In this document: positions 56,560 to 64,000 of the stretch, in pieces | Numbering within the stretch: position 1 is the stretch's first letter | Layout: each line of letters begins with the position of its first letter | Source of the DNA: Acanthosepion pharaonis | Lineage: Eukaryota; Mollusca; Cephalopoda; Sepiida; Sepiidae | Reading direction: 5' to 3' | Assembly: GCA_903632075.3 (NCBI GenBank) | Contig: CAHIKZ030000955.1 | Location: forward strand, 573,501 to 637,500 | DNA: 64,000 nucleotides | The notes under the pieces: generated by a model | Seen by the model: only the letters and a program-made list of their open reading frames with translations | Told to the model about the DNA's origin: nothing | Databases searched by the model: none | Made by a program: the position numbers and the translations under genes

Positions 56560-57205
56560 ATATTAGGGGCAAGAGGAACCAATGGATTGTAATAAGCTTT
56601 TCTATTTGTGATTTGTAAATCCATTTTTTATTTAATAACAATATCAAGATTTAAAAGTTTACACATTATTCTAATTAAAATTTCAAAAAAAAATGAAAAC
56701 AATTCTTGTAAAAATTCATTATTTATTGAATAATTTTTTTGTAGTGTACAAGATATATTTTATTAAAAAAAAATAAATAAAAAAGCTTTTCTAATTAAAT
56801 AAGGTCTTAGTTTTATTGAATCTTTTATTTTATGATTCTGAGAAGACTTTCTGTAACTGTGTTAAAAAAAAAAATGGTTTAAATAAAAAAGAGATATTTA
56901 AAAAATAATTTCCTTCATTTCTGAATAAGTCCTGAAATTAAAATCCAACAATTATTTCATTTTTGCAAGAATTTCCAAATCAATGTATTTTTCACCACAA
57001 AAAGACACTCAAATTTTCCATACAAAATTATGGTCCCATATTGATGCTAGAAAGTCAAAATTTTTAACCAGAATTATAAAAGTTCTAAAAAGGATTAAAA
57101 CAAATAATTTTTATATAAAAACATCCTTTAGTCTCTCCTCTTAATAATACAAAGATTTTGATGATAAAAATTTGTTTTTATTAAGCGTTGGGCATTTTTT
57201 CATTT
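56560..57205 (-). repeat. R1 repeat, inverted
   Basis: Complement of the 6.2-6.65 kb text (AAAAAGCTTTTCTAATTAAATAAGG; AATTCTTGTAAAAATTCATTA), ending with the R1 terminus (GTCTCTCCTCTTAATAATAC; GGCATTTTTTCATTTTGC). Confidence 0.55.
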
Positions 57206-57234
57206 TGCATTAGTTTTTAGAAAGTTGTAAATAT

Positions 57235-57520
57235 AAAATTATGTAAATAATCTAATAAACAGTGTTTGATATTTTTTTTTGTAAATTCTCAAGAACAAAA
57301 AAACATGTATAAATTTACTTTCATCATATGTTTAGGTTTTATTCCAAGTTTGATCATCACTTTTTAAAACAAACATTGCCAATGATGGGAGGTAGTTAAA
57401 ATAATAGCAATGTCAATGGTCAAATGTCCTTTTGACACTCCTCCTTTTTCTTTTCTTTTTTTTTTTTTTTTTTTTGCAGGCATGATGGTCTAACTTTGCC
57501 AAAAATGAATTCCAGTAAAC
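57235..57520 (-). repeat. Dispersed repeat R3, inverted
   Basis: TTTACTTTCATCATATGTTTAGG, AACATTGCCAATGA, GTCCTTTTGACACTCC, GGCATGATGGTCTAACTTTGCC: the complement of the 28.0, 47.1 and 60.5 kb text. A T run interrupts it at 57453-57475. Confidence 0.6.
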
Positions 57521-57670
57521 TTCAGTTTGTAATACAGCAATGTATTTTGCTTATTGGAAATATTAAAATCAATTTATTAACTTAGAATTAAAACTAAAAA
57601 GCTTTTTCATTTTTAAAAATTCATTTTAACCTTAGGTATTACATTTCTTTGAAGGCAATTAATTATAAAT
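57521..57670 (+). repeat. R1-associated fragment
   Basis: GCAATGTATTTTGCTTATTGG and AAAAAGCTTTTTCATTTTTAAAAATTC match 19.5-19.6 kb. Confidence 0.45.
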
Positions 57671-58848
57671 AGCATGATATTGATATTTAGGAAATTTTTT
57701 CATGTAAACAGAAAATTAATAAACTGATCCATTGTTGTTCAGTTGTTTTGGTGAAAAAAAAATACTTGGCTATCACTGATTTGGTAAGCGGACCATAAAT
57801 CCGTATTGCTTTCCTAAGCATCTTTAGTAAATGTTAGTCACATCATTAATTCCAGTAAGCTCTTATGAGAATAACAAAATGACTCTTTCAGAAAGGCTGA
57901 GAATAATCTTGATTGAGACCATTTTTGTTTCAAACTTTGCTTTTGCTGGTTTATTACAAATATACCAATTAATCATCTTAACAATCATTTTAATTTGCAT
58001 GCTAAAGTTCATGACACATTAAAAATTTACCAAAAATGAAGTCAGTGTCTACAGAAAAGATTCAACAAAACTTCAGTAATTGAATGATTTCTTCACTAGA
58101 TTTCTCAATATTGTATTTATTTATAATAACTTTAAAAAAAAATACATTTTTATTGTTCATAGTTTTTGTTTCCATACTCTCCCACACATAAGTAGTAGTA
58201 GTGGTCGCCAGTTGGGCTCAGTGGAGTTGAGTGAGTCAGTCGATGTCGGACATTGAAGTATCAATCACCACAACTGGATTGCTACGTCATTAACTACTAT
58301 TTCAAGTTCCTAACGTTTTGTACATCGAACCTAATTTAGGATCGACAGTGAAATACAAGCCTCCACTGTGAAAACTACTCTACAACAAGGTCATATAGTC
58401 AGATGTTGAGATGTTGGTCATTTGACAAACTGTTTCGCACTCCCTGAAATGTAATTGATTTTTTTTTTTTGTCAGGAACTGACAATTTTGCAATAAGCTC
58501 AAGATCAGTGCCATTTGAATGAATAAAAAAATAAAGTCTAATAAAGACAACTTGTTCACTGCAAAATTATTTATTCAACCGAATTGATGAAGAATTCATT
58601 TCTTCATGGTTTATGGAAACGTTTCCATCTTGAAAACAAACATAAAATATTTTTTTTTTGTAAAGTTTTCCTGTTTTATACAAACATGATAGCTGTTAAT
58701 CTATACAGGAATTCTGTTTGATCTTGACATAATGCAGAAAGATGTTCCTATTTTCTTAATTTTTAAGAATATTTTCATGAATATTGGTTGGATAATATTT
58801 AAATTTTTATTATGGTGCAATCTAATTTTACGCATTTTTATTTTACAG
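57671..58848 (+). other. Upstream region of the 59-kb ZNF gene
   Basis: Presumed intron and perhaps first exon. 58.19-58.45 kb is less AT-rich than its surroundings (GTGGTCGCCAGTTGGGCTCA) and contains a donor-like GAGTGAGT at 58229-58236. No ORF recognised. Confidence 0.4.
58830..58848 (+). promoter_or_regulatory. 3' splice acceptor of the 59-kb ZNF exon
   Basis: CGCATTTTTATTTTACAG. From the AG onward the sequence aligns with the minus-strand exons at 9.45 and 14.06 kb (GTGCTCCTG against ATGTTTCTG, then GACCTCAAAG), while the tract before it does not. That is what a conserved exon edge predicts. Confidence 0.65.
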
Positions 58849-58946
58849 GTGCTCCTGCTTCCAAAGATTTATTCTTTTATTTGCCCAATTTCTTAACACG
58901 TTGAATGGAAAAGAATTTTCTTGGAGACCTCAAAGAAAAAAAAATC

Positions 58947-59063
58947 ATGAAACCATATACACAAAAATATTGTGAAACTTGTGGATGTAAAAAATCAAAA
59001 TTCATATACATTCAATTTAAAAGACACCTAAAAATTCACACTGTAGAGAAAACATTTGTTTGA
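58947..59063 (+). CDS. ZNF N-terminal segment, 38 codons, out of frame with the array
   Basis: ATG followed by KPYTQKYCETCGCKKSKF, FKRHLKIHTVEKTFV and TGA. This is the degenerate first finger shared with the loci at 9.3, 13.9, 37.9 and 45.95 kb. Two bases appear to be missing at TTTGTTTGAAGTG (expected TTTGTTTGTGAAGTG), which shifts the array out of frame. Either the protein starts later at 59098 or the deletion disables the gene. Confidence 0.5.
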   Translation: MKPYTQKYCETCGCKKSKFIYIQFKRHLKIHTVEKTFV

Positions 59064-59097
59064 AGTGAGTCATTCTTGTTTTTCATTGGTGGAAGAT

Positions 59098-60066
59098 ATG
59101 CAAATGTACACTGGAAAGAAACCATATTCTTGTGAAATGTGTGGCTTTTCTTCTTCATGGAAATCAGATTTAGGGAAACACATGCGAACACACACTGGAG
59201 AGAAACCATATTCTTGTGAAGTGTGTGGATCTTCTTTTTCCCGGAAATCTCACTTGGTTGATCATGTGCGAACACATACTGGGGAGAAACCACATGCTTG
59301 TGAACTGTGTGAATCTTCCTTTTTACAAAAGTCACATTTGGTAGAACACATGCGAACACACACAGGAGAGAAACCATTTTCTTGCCAAATGTGTGGATCA
59401 TCCTTTTCAGTGAAGTCAAACTTGGCTCGACATATGCGAACACACACTGGAGAGAAGCCATATAATTGTGAAGTCTGCGGTTCTTCCTTTTCACAGAAGA
59501 TAGTTTTAGTCCGACATATGCGAACACATACAGGGGAGAAACCATGTATTTGTGAAGTGTGTGGTTCTTCCTTTACATGGAAGACAGATTTGGTCCGACA
59601 TATGCGAACACATACTGTAAATAAATTATATTCTTGTGAAATGTGTGGTTTTTCTTCTTCATGGAAGTCAGATTTGGGGCGACATATGAAAACACATGCT
59701 GGAGAGAAACCACATTATTGTGAAGTTTGTGGATCTTCCTTTTCACGGAAATCAAATTTGATGACTCATATGCGAATACACACTGGAGAGAAACCATATT
59801 CTTGTGAAATATGCAGCTCTTCATTTTCAACAAAGTCACATTTGTTGAAACATACACGGACCCACAGTGGTGAGAAACCATATTCCTGTGATGTTTGTGG
59901 CTCTTCTTTTTCTTGGAAGTCAAATTTAGTTCAACATATGCCTATACATACTGGCGAAAAACCATACTCCTGTGAAGTCTGTAGATCTTCCTTTTCATGG
60001 AAGTCAAATTTAGTGCGGCATTTGCAAACACACACTGGAAAAAAACATTCATCTGTAATATGTTGA
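59098..60066 (+). CDS. C2H2 zinc-finger protein, eleven fingers
   Basis: 322 codons from the first in-frame ATG (the reading frame opens at 59047 with no earlier ATG). Eleven fingers of 28 residues begin at residue 10 and every 28 after, with TGEKP linkers except TVNKL after finger 6. The protein ends TGKKHSSVIC. Predicted nuclear DNA-binding protein. Helix -1/+2/+3/+6 for fingers 1-11: WSDK, RSHD, QSHE, VSNR, QIVR, WTDR, WSDR, RSNT, TSHK, WSNQ, WSNR. Fingers 1 and 7 share CGFSSSWKSDLG, in which the core Phe is Ser, suggesting a six-finger block duplication. Seven of eleven inter-histidine Arg codons are CGA. No stop occurs in 11 fingers, so the gene is probably functional or very young. The true start may lie in an upstream exon. 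Confidence 0.78.
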   Translation: MQMYTGKKPYSCEMCGFSSSWKSDLGKHMRTHTGEKPYSCEVCGSSFSRKSHLVDHVRTHTGEKPHACELCESSFLQKSHLVEHMRTHTGEKPFSCQMCGSSFSVKSNLARHMRTHTGEKPYNCEVCGSSFSQKIVLVRHMRTHTGEKPCICEVCGSSFTWKTDLVRHMRTHTVNKLYSCEMCGFSSSWKSDLGRHMKTHAGEKPHYCEVCGSSFSRKSNLMTHMRIHTGEKPYSCEICSSSFSTKSHLLKHTRTHSGEKPYSCDVCGSSFSWKSNLVQHMPIHTGEKPYSCEVCRSSFSWKSNLVRHLQTHTGKKHSSVIC

Positions 60067-60187
60067 TCTCCCTCTTTATGTGTCAACTTTTGTCTAACAT
60101 GAGCACATCACTTCAATGCAGAGAAATCTTTATGAAAAATATTTGCATTTTTAACAAGGCAAGGCTTTAAGACATCCACAAACTCTA

Positions 60188-60193
60188 AATAAA
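60188..60193 (+). promoter_or_regulatory. Polyadenylation signal of the 59-kb ZNF gene
   Basis: AATAAA, 122 nt past the stop codon; the nearest canonical signal. Confidence 0.5.
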
Positions 60194-60199
60194 AAATAC

Positions 60200-60470
60200 T
60201 TTGAATATGTTTATCTTTTTTCATATAGTTAATGTTTTGAAATTTTTTGGTCTCAAGTGGATAAGAAACCATAATCTTGTGTACTTAGATCTTTAAAAAA
60301 ATTGCAAAAATAAAATCAGACCATCAATTTCATTTATTTTGAAAATTTTATAGAGTGGTTTGCTTAAAAAATTCATGTGTGAATCTTCTCTAAAGACGAA
60401 TGTGATTTTTCTATGTGCAGATTGGTATTTCCAAATGAAAGTATGTTTGTCCAACGTGGACCAACATGCC
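60200..60470. other. 3' flank
   Basis: Nothing recognised beyond the presumed 3' UTR. Confidence 0.4.
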
Positions 60471-60477
60471 CACAATA

Positions 60478-61435
60478 AGACATTGTGTCAAAAAGACAGT
60501 TTTTCCCATGACACCATTTTTTTTTTTTAACTATCTTCACTCTTTGGTAATGACTGTTTTAAGAAGCAATGATTGGAATTGTAAAACCTAGGAGGAGGCA
60601 CAGTGGAGTAATAGATAGCAGCTTGGATTGAGGAATTGGAGAGCTAAGTTTGAATTCCAGTTAGATCCGTTACATTCACTTACATGCTAATACCCTTGGG
60701 AAAGATATGAATCCTTTCCTTCTTCACCCCTGGCTATGGGTAAATAGCAGGACAGACTAGGTTCTATAACCTTGGATGGCAACTGGTCTACTGCAGAAAG
60801 AAATGGCAACCTACTGCCTCGTCAGTCATGTATCAAAAGATATCTGATCGCCTAAGTGTTTATCACGCATGACACATAGCTGACTGAATAAAACCTAGAC
60901 ATATGATGAAAGTGAATTTATACATTTTTTCTTGAGAATTTACAACAAAAATATTAAACACTATTAGATTGTTTATTTACAAGAATAATTTAATATTTAG
61001 AACATTCTAAAAACTTATGCAATTGGAACTAATGCAATATTTATCATTTACCATTTTATAAAAAAATAAATGCAAATGATTTATAAACATTTACAGAATT
61101 ATTAAAATATGTGAACCAATTATAAGAGAATCCTTATTTACTATTTTATAAGGATTGAGTCAACTGGCAATGAACCAATGTTTTGCCAACCATTCCAATA
61201 AATAATATAATGACTAGTGTAAATAATCTAATAAATGGTGTTTATTATTTTGTTGTTGATTCTCAAGAACAAAGAAAAAATATAAATTCACTTTCATATG
61301 TTTAGGTTTTATTCCAATTCTAATCATCGCTTTTTAAAATAATAAATATTGCCGATGAATGAAGGTAGTTAAAAAATTGTGTCAAGGGTAAAACCATTCT
61401 TTTGACACTCTCCTATTCTTTCTTTCTCTTTTAGT
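60478..61435. mobile_element. R3 inverted-repeat element with nested SINE
   Basis: Left arm (60483-60970 without the SINE) and right arm (about 61200-61428) are inverted copies of some 180-200 bp: GTGTCAAAAAGACAG ... GATGAAAGTGAATTTATA against TATAAATTCACTTTCATA ... CTTTTGACAC. About 230 bp lies between. No ORF. Termini GTGTCAAAAG are inferred from both ends; no clear target duplication. Confidence 0.6.
60592..60889 (+). mobile_element. SINE-alpha, full length, perfect target duplication
   Basis: 298 bp between AAAACCTAG (60583-60591) and AAAACCTAG (60890-60898). Box A CACAGTGGAGTAATAGATAGC, box B GCTAAGTTTGAATTCCAG, 3' end CATAGCTGACTGAAT. The interrupted R3 text (GTAAAACCTAG|ACATATGATG) rejoins cleanly, which fixes both edges. 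A recent insertion relative to R3. Confidence 0.9.
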
Positions 61436-61437
61436 TT

Positions 61438-61735
61438 GACCAACCTCTGAAGATCTCAGTGTCACAGTAGACCATTTTTGGGATCGGTTGCCAATTTGAC
61501 CTTATCGAACTACTCAGACATTACTATTAAGACAGGAATAAATAGTAATATCATCATCATAGATACCAAGTTGAGAAATGATGATATCAGGAAGGTCATT
61601 GATGAAAATTAGGAACAATGTAGGTCCAAGGATTGAGCCGTACTTTAATGAAAAATGATCCATAAGAGTGGCCATTCAAGACAACTTTATTTTGCAACAA
61701 CTAACAGGAACAATTTTAAGTCTGGACTTAAATTC
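61438..61735 (-). mobile_element. LINE RT fragment around the active site
   Basis: Complement of the 41.43-41.65 kb region. The catalytic box reads YDDD (61550-61561) where the 41.5-kb copy has YADD. Flanking text matches CAATGTAGGTCCAAGGAT and GCTACCAATTTTACCTTAT equivalents. Both ends truncated. Confidence 0.68.
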
Positions 61736-62281
61736 TCAAATATGAAGTGTTCTTTCATATTTGCATTTTAGTGAGTACAATTTAATTCACTCTTTTGATA
61801 TTTGTATAAATGATGTTAAAAGAAATGTATTATTCTTTCTGGAAAAACTTGTTTGCAAGCTTAGGCTAAATATTGTGTAATGTAAATAGTTTATTTAGCA
61901 AAAGCAAAAGAATTTTATTACTTTTCATTTAATTTGAAAATTTTACTTTTATATTTATTGTAATACAGGCACTAGATTCCAAGTTAATACACAAGAAAAA
62001 TTAACCATTGTGAAAGATTTTGCTTTTATTGTATTTATGATGATAAGGGAAGACAACGAAACATGGCTTTTGATCAAGGGCCATAACTCATCTTAACTCT
62101 CTTTTTATGAGTTTGGAAAGTAAGTCCTGTTGCATTTGAAGATGGAAAAAAAGAAAATACTTCTTTGGTATTTATATATTTGGTCCAAATAATTCTCCTC
62201 ATTATTGAGAAGATAATCCAATCCATTTAATAAATTGTTAATACCTCAGGTAATTCTTCAGGTTTCAATGTAATATCAGTA
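61736..62281. other. Non-coding AT-rich spacer
   Basis: Nothing recognised. Confidence 0.5.
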
Positions 62282-62285
62282 TTAT

Positions 62286-62771
62286 CCCTTTGCTTTCCTG
62301 CACATCATATGTGATGCACAGGACATGGTATTTCTACATCCATGCATCATTTGTGATGGACACGAACCATAATTTTAAAAGAGTGATAAAACTAAGGACA
62401 CTTAAGAAAAGAATCTACTATTGAGCAGGATGTCTGAGGAAAGGCATAATTGAATATTTTGTGCATCATATATGACCATGGGACACTTCCTTGTTTTTTT
62501 GTTTTATAAATACTGCAAGGCAGCTCAGTTTATTTGGCAAATAGAATGTGTTTATATATAGTGTTTCACATAATAAAAACCTGTGCATCGCATGTGATGC
62601 CCAGAGTGTAGTGTAAATAATTTATTTGTACATTTTTCATTATGTGAAACACTATATATCAGCCCATTCTATTTGTCAAATAAGCTGAGTTGCTTTGCAA
62701 TAGTTATAAGTCTGAAAACAAGCATCAACATTTGGATAGTACACACAAAAATGCACTGGACAGGCAAAGGA
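62286..62771. mobile_element. piggyBac-like MITE with internal hairpin
   Basis: Ends CCCTTTGCTTTCCTGCAC (left) and the complement TCCTTTGCCTGTCCAGTGC (right) are inverted, flanked by TTAT (62282-62285) and TTAA (62772-62775). A CCYTTTG terminus with a TTAA-type target is the piggyBac pattern. 486 bp, no transposase. The palindromic word CATCAYATGTGATG recurs four times inside. Confidence 0.6.
62511..62704. repeat. Long inverted repeat (about 70-bp arms)
   Basis: CAGTTTATTTGGCAAATAGAATG...TATATAGTGTTTCACATAAT is mirrored as ATTATGTGAAACACTATATA...CATTCTATTTGTCAAATAAGCTGAG. The loop is about 55 bp and itself contains GCATCGCATGTGATGC. A transcript would fold into a long hairpin. Confidence 0.85.
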
Positions 62772-62775
62772 TTAA

Positions 62776-63195
62776 ACGCTTTACAATAAACTGAGAAAAA
62801 GATGATGAGAGGACCTTTGACTAAGCTTAGATATGTTGCTGAGTTCATGAAGGTGTTATCAAAGTGTAACTTATATTGAACTATTTTGCTAATTGTCATG
62901 CAGTTGGCCTTGAGTTTTGCTTACTGTTTGCAGAAGTTCATTATTGACTAAACTTGGTTGTTGTCCAGATGGAGGAGAATCATCAAGAGAAAAAAAAATC
63001 ATTGTTGTTATGTGTGGACACTTTAAGCTTCATTGTTATAGACGGAAAGAATATTGCTATTTCTGCTGTTAAAGATCCCTTTTTGGATTTATAAAGCATA
63101 CAGTGTTTGATCTAAAGTCATTTTACAGAAGTAAGATCAAGAGAAAATTCACACATTCTGAAAAAGAAGCTGTAAAGAAGCAAAAAAGAATGTAA
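62776..63195. other. Non-coding spacer
   Basis: Nothing recognised. Confidence 0.45.
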
Positions 63196-63199
63196 AAAA

Positions 63200-63708
63200 A
63201 TTAATGATTATTTGACTTTAAGTAAAAGAAGGATTTCTAATGTTGTCAGTCCTGACTTAGCATCTTGGCTTCAGTCATTTTTCCACCACCATGATAAGGC
63301 TTCCCTCTGTCTTTTCTATAAATATTTTCATGGCATCTGTCCTAATGAGCTCTCTTTCTTGGTATTTCGACTGCATGAATTTAAGTGTATTGCTTGATCA
63401 GTAACTAGGTCTCAGCATCTTGCTGCTGAAATAGCTTGATGTAAGTATAAGTTTTATTCTAATAATTTCTTTTCTCACACCTCTCACGTGTGGAACTCTC
63501 TTCTGATTTCTTACTTTTGTGCCAACTATAATCTTCAAAAAATTAAATGAAACTTCAATCACCAGATTCTGTCTTCTTAAATCCTGTTCTTTTATTGACT
63601 TTTCTCCTCACTAAAGTTTTCTTGTTCACTTCCACTCCCAGTAACCTGTTTCCTCTTAGTGGCATTATCGTCTTGCTTGAGGTGAAATGATTAAAAAAAA
63701 AAAAAACT
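63200..63708 (+). mobile_element. LINE 3' end, Jockey/CR1-type
   Basis: ORF 63212-63397: KRRISNVVSPDLASWLQSFF, ASLCLFYKYFHGICPNELSF, RLHEFKC. A broken HVWNSLL region and a 3' UTR ending TCTTGCTTGAGGTGAAATG plus a poly-A tail (63692-63705) follow. 5'-truncated. Confidence 0.75.
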
Positions 63709-64000
63709 ATTAAAAACATTTCCTCAAAGTGATCATGTCATAAATGCAATAGGACTTTCTTTCCAACTTAACAGTTTCCTGAAGTCATTTGGAATTCAGT
63801 AATACAAGGGATTTTAACTTTGATTGCAGCAAAAATCTTTTTGTCCCAGAGAAGTATCTATGGATTTTAAATGAAGGAGATTCTTTCTTTAAAAAAAAAA
63901 AAGGACAATTTGTTGATAATCCTGATGTTGGTCTCATTTCACTTTTATTTTACATATCTAAATATGACAGTTTCAGTGCATCATCTTTTCCCTAGAATTT
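63709..64000. other. Non-coding spacer to window edge
   Basis: Nothing recognised; the short terminal ORF (63789-63995) has no recognisable domain. Confidence 0.45.

Overview
The window is eukaryotic, intron-containing, AT-rich and dominated by repeats. It reads as invertebrate, most probably a coleoid cephalopod such as octopus. That identification is inference. It rests on several C2H2 zinc-finger (ZNF) arrays with the same 84-bp finger unit and TGEKPYSCEVCGSSFSQKS-type consensus, dense tRNA-derived SINEs, and mixed LINE, mariner, Penelope-like and small TIR elements. No bacterial signals, conserved single-copy metazoan gene, rRNA operon or canonical tRNA gene was seen.

The only convincing protein-coding material is one ZNF family at six places. 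Arrays lie at 12.6-14.06 kb (minus; a 6-finger ORF plus a frameshifted tail), 24.57-25.69 kb (minus; 9-finger intact ORF), 28.44-29.02 kb (minus; very old fossil), 37.78-39.07 kb (plus; pseudogene), 45.86-46.97 kb (plus; pseudogene with five in-frame TGAs) and 58.85-60.07 kb (plus; 11-finger intact ORF). A headless copy of the N-terminal exon sits at 9.26-9.45 kb. At four loci plus that copy, a splice acceptor stands 75-280 bp before the first finger, and a weakly conserved N-terminal coding segment follows at several of them. Each array is therefore probably a terminal exon of a gene whose first exons are upstream. No effector domain (KRAB, BTB, SET) is visible.

Between the arrays lie: a solo LTR with perfect TSD (53-498); at least seven 5'-truncated copies of one LINE family with a Jockey/CR1-type RT; a decayed full-length mariner (4.2-5.4 kb) and a second mariner lineage (11.3, 16.3 kb); an internally deleted Tc1/mariner-like element (3.1 kb); a Helitron-like end (8.8 kb); a Penelope-like GIY-YIG 3' end with a hammerhead-like motif (21.2-21.75 kb); a second LINE RT (22.7-23.1 kb); a large TIR family with GGTACC termini (17.4-19.1 and 31.2-33.4 kb, plus fragments); nested Pogo-like and piggyBac-like MITEs; and SINEs, including a family whose head resembles 5S rRNA fused to a tRNA-like body.

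The history can be partly ordered. A block containing the ZNF N-terminal exon, a SINE and a mariner was duplicated (9.26-11.6 and 13.87-16.58 kb) after the mariner landed. A SINE later entered an older inverted repeat at 60.6 kb with a perfect 9-bp TSD. The strongest unusual signal is that in-frame stops of the decayed ZNF arrays fall almost always on one codon, the arginine between the two zinc-binding histidines. Intact arrays use CGA there; decayed ones show TGA or CAA, pointing to a CpG mutation hotspot built into every finger.
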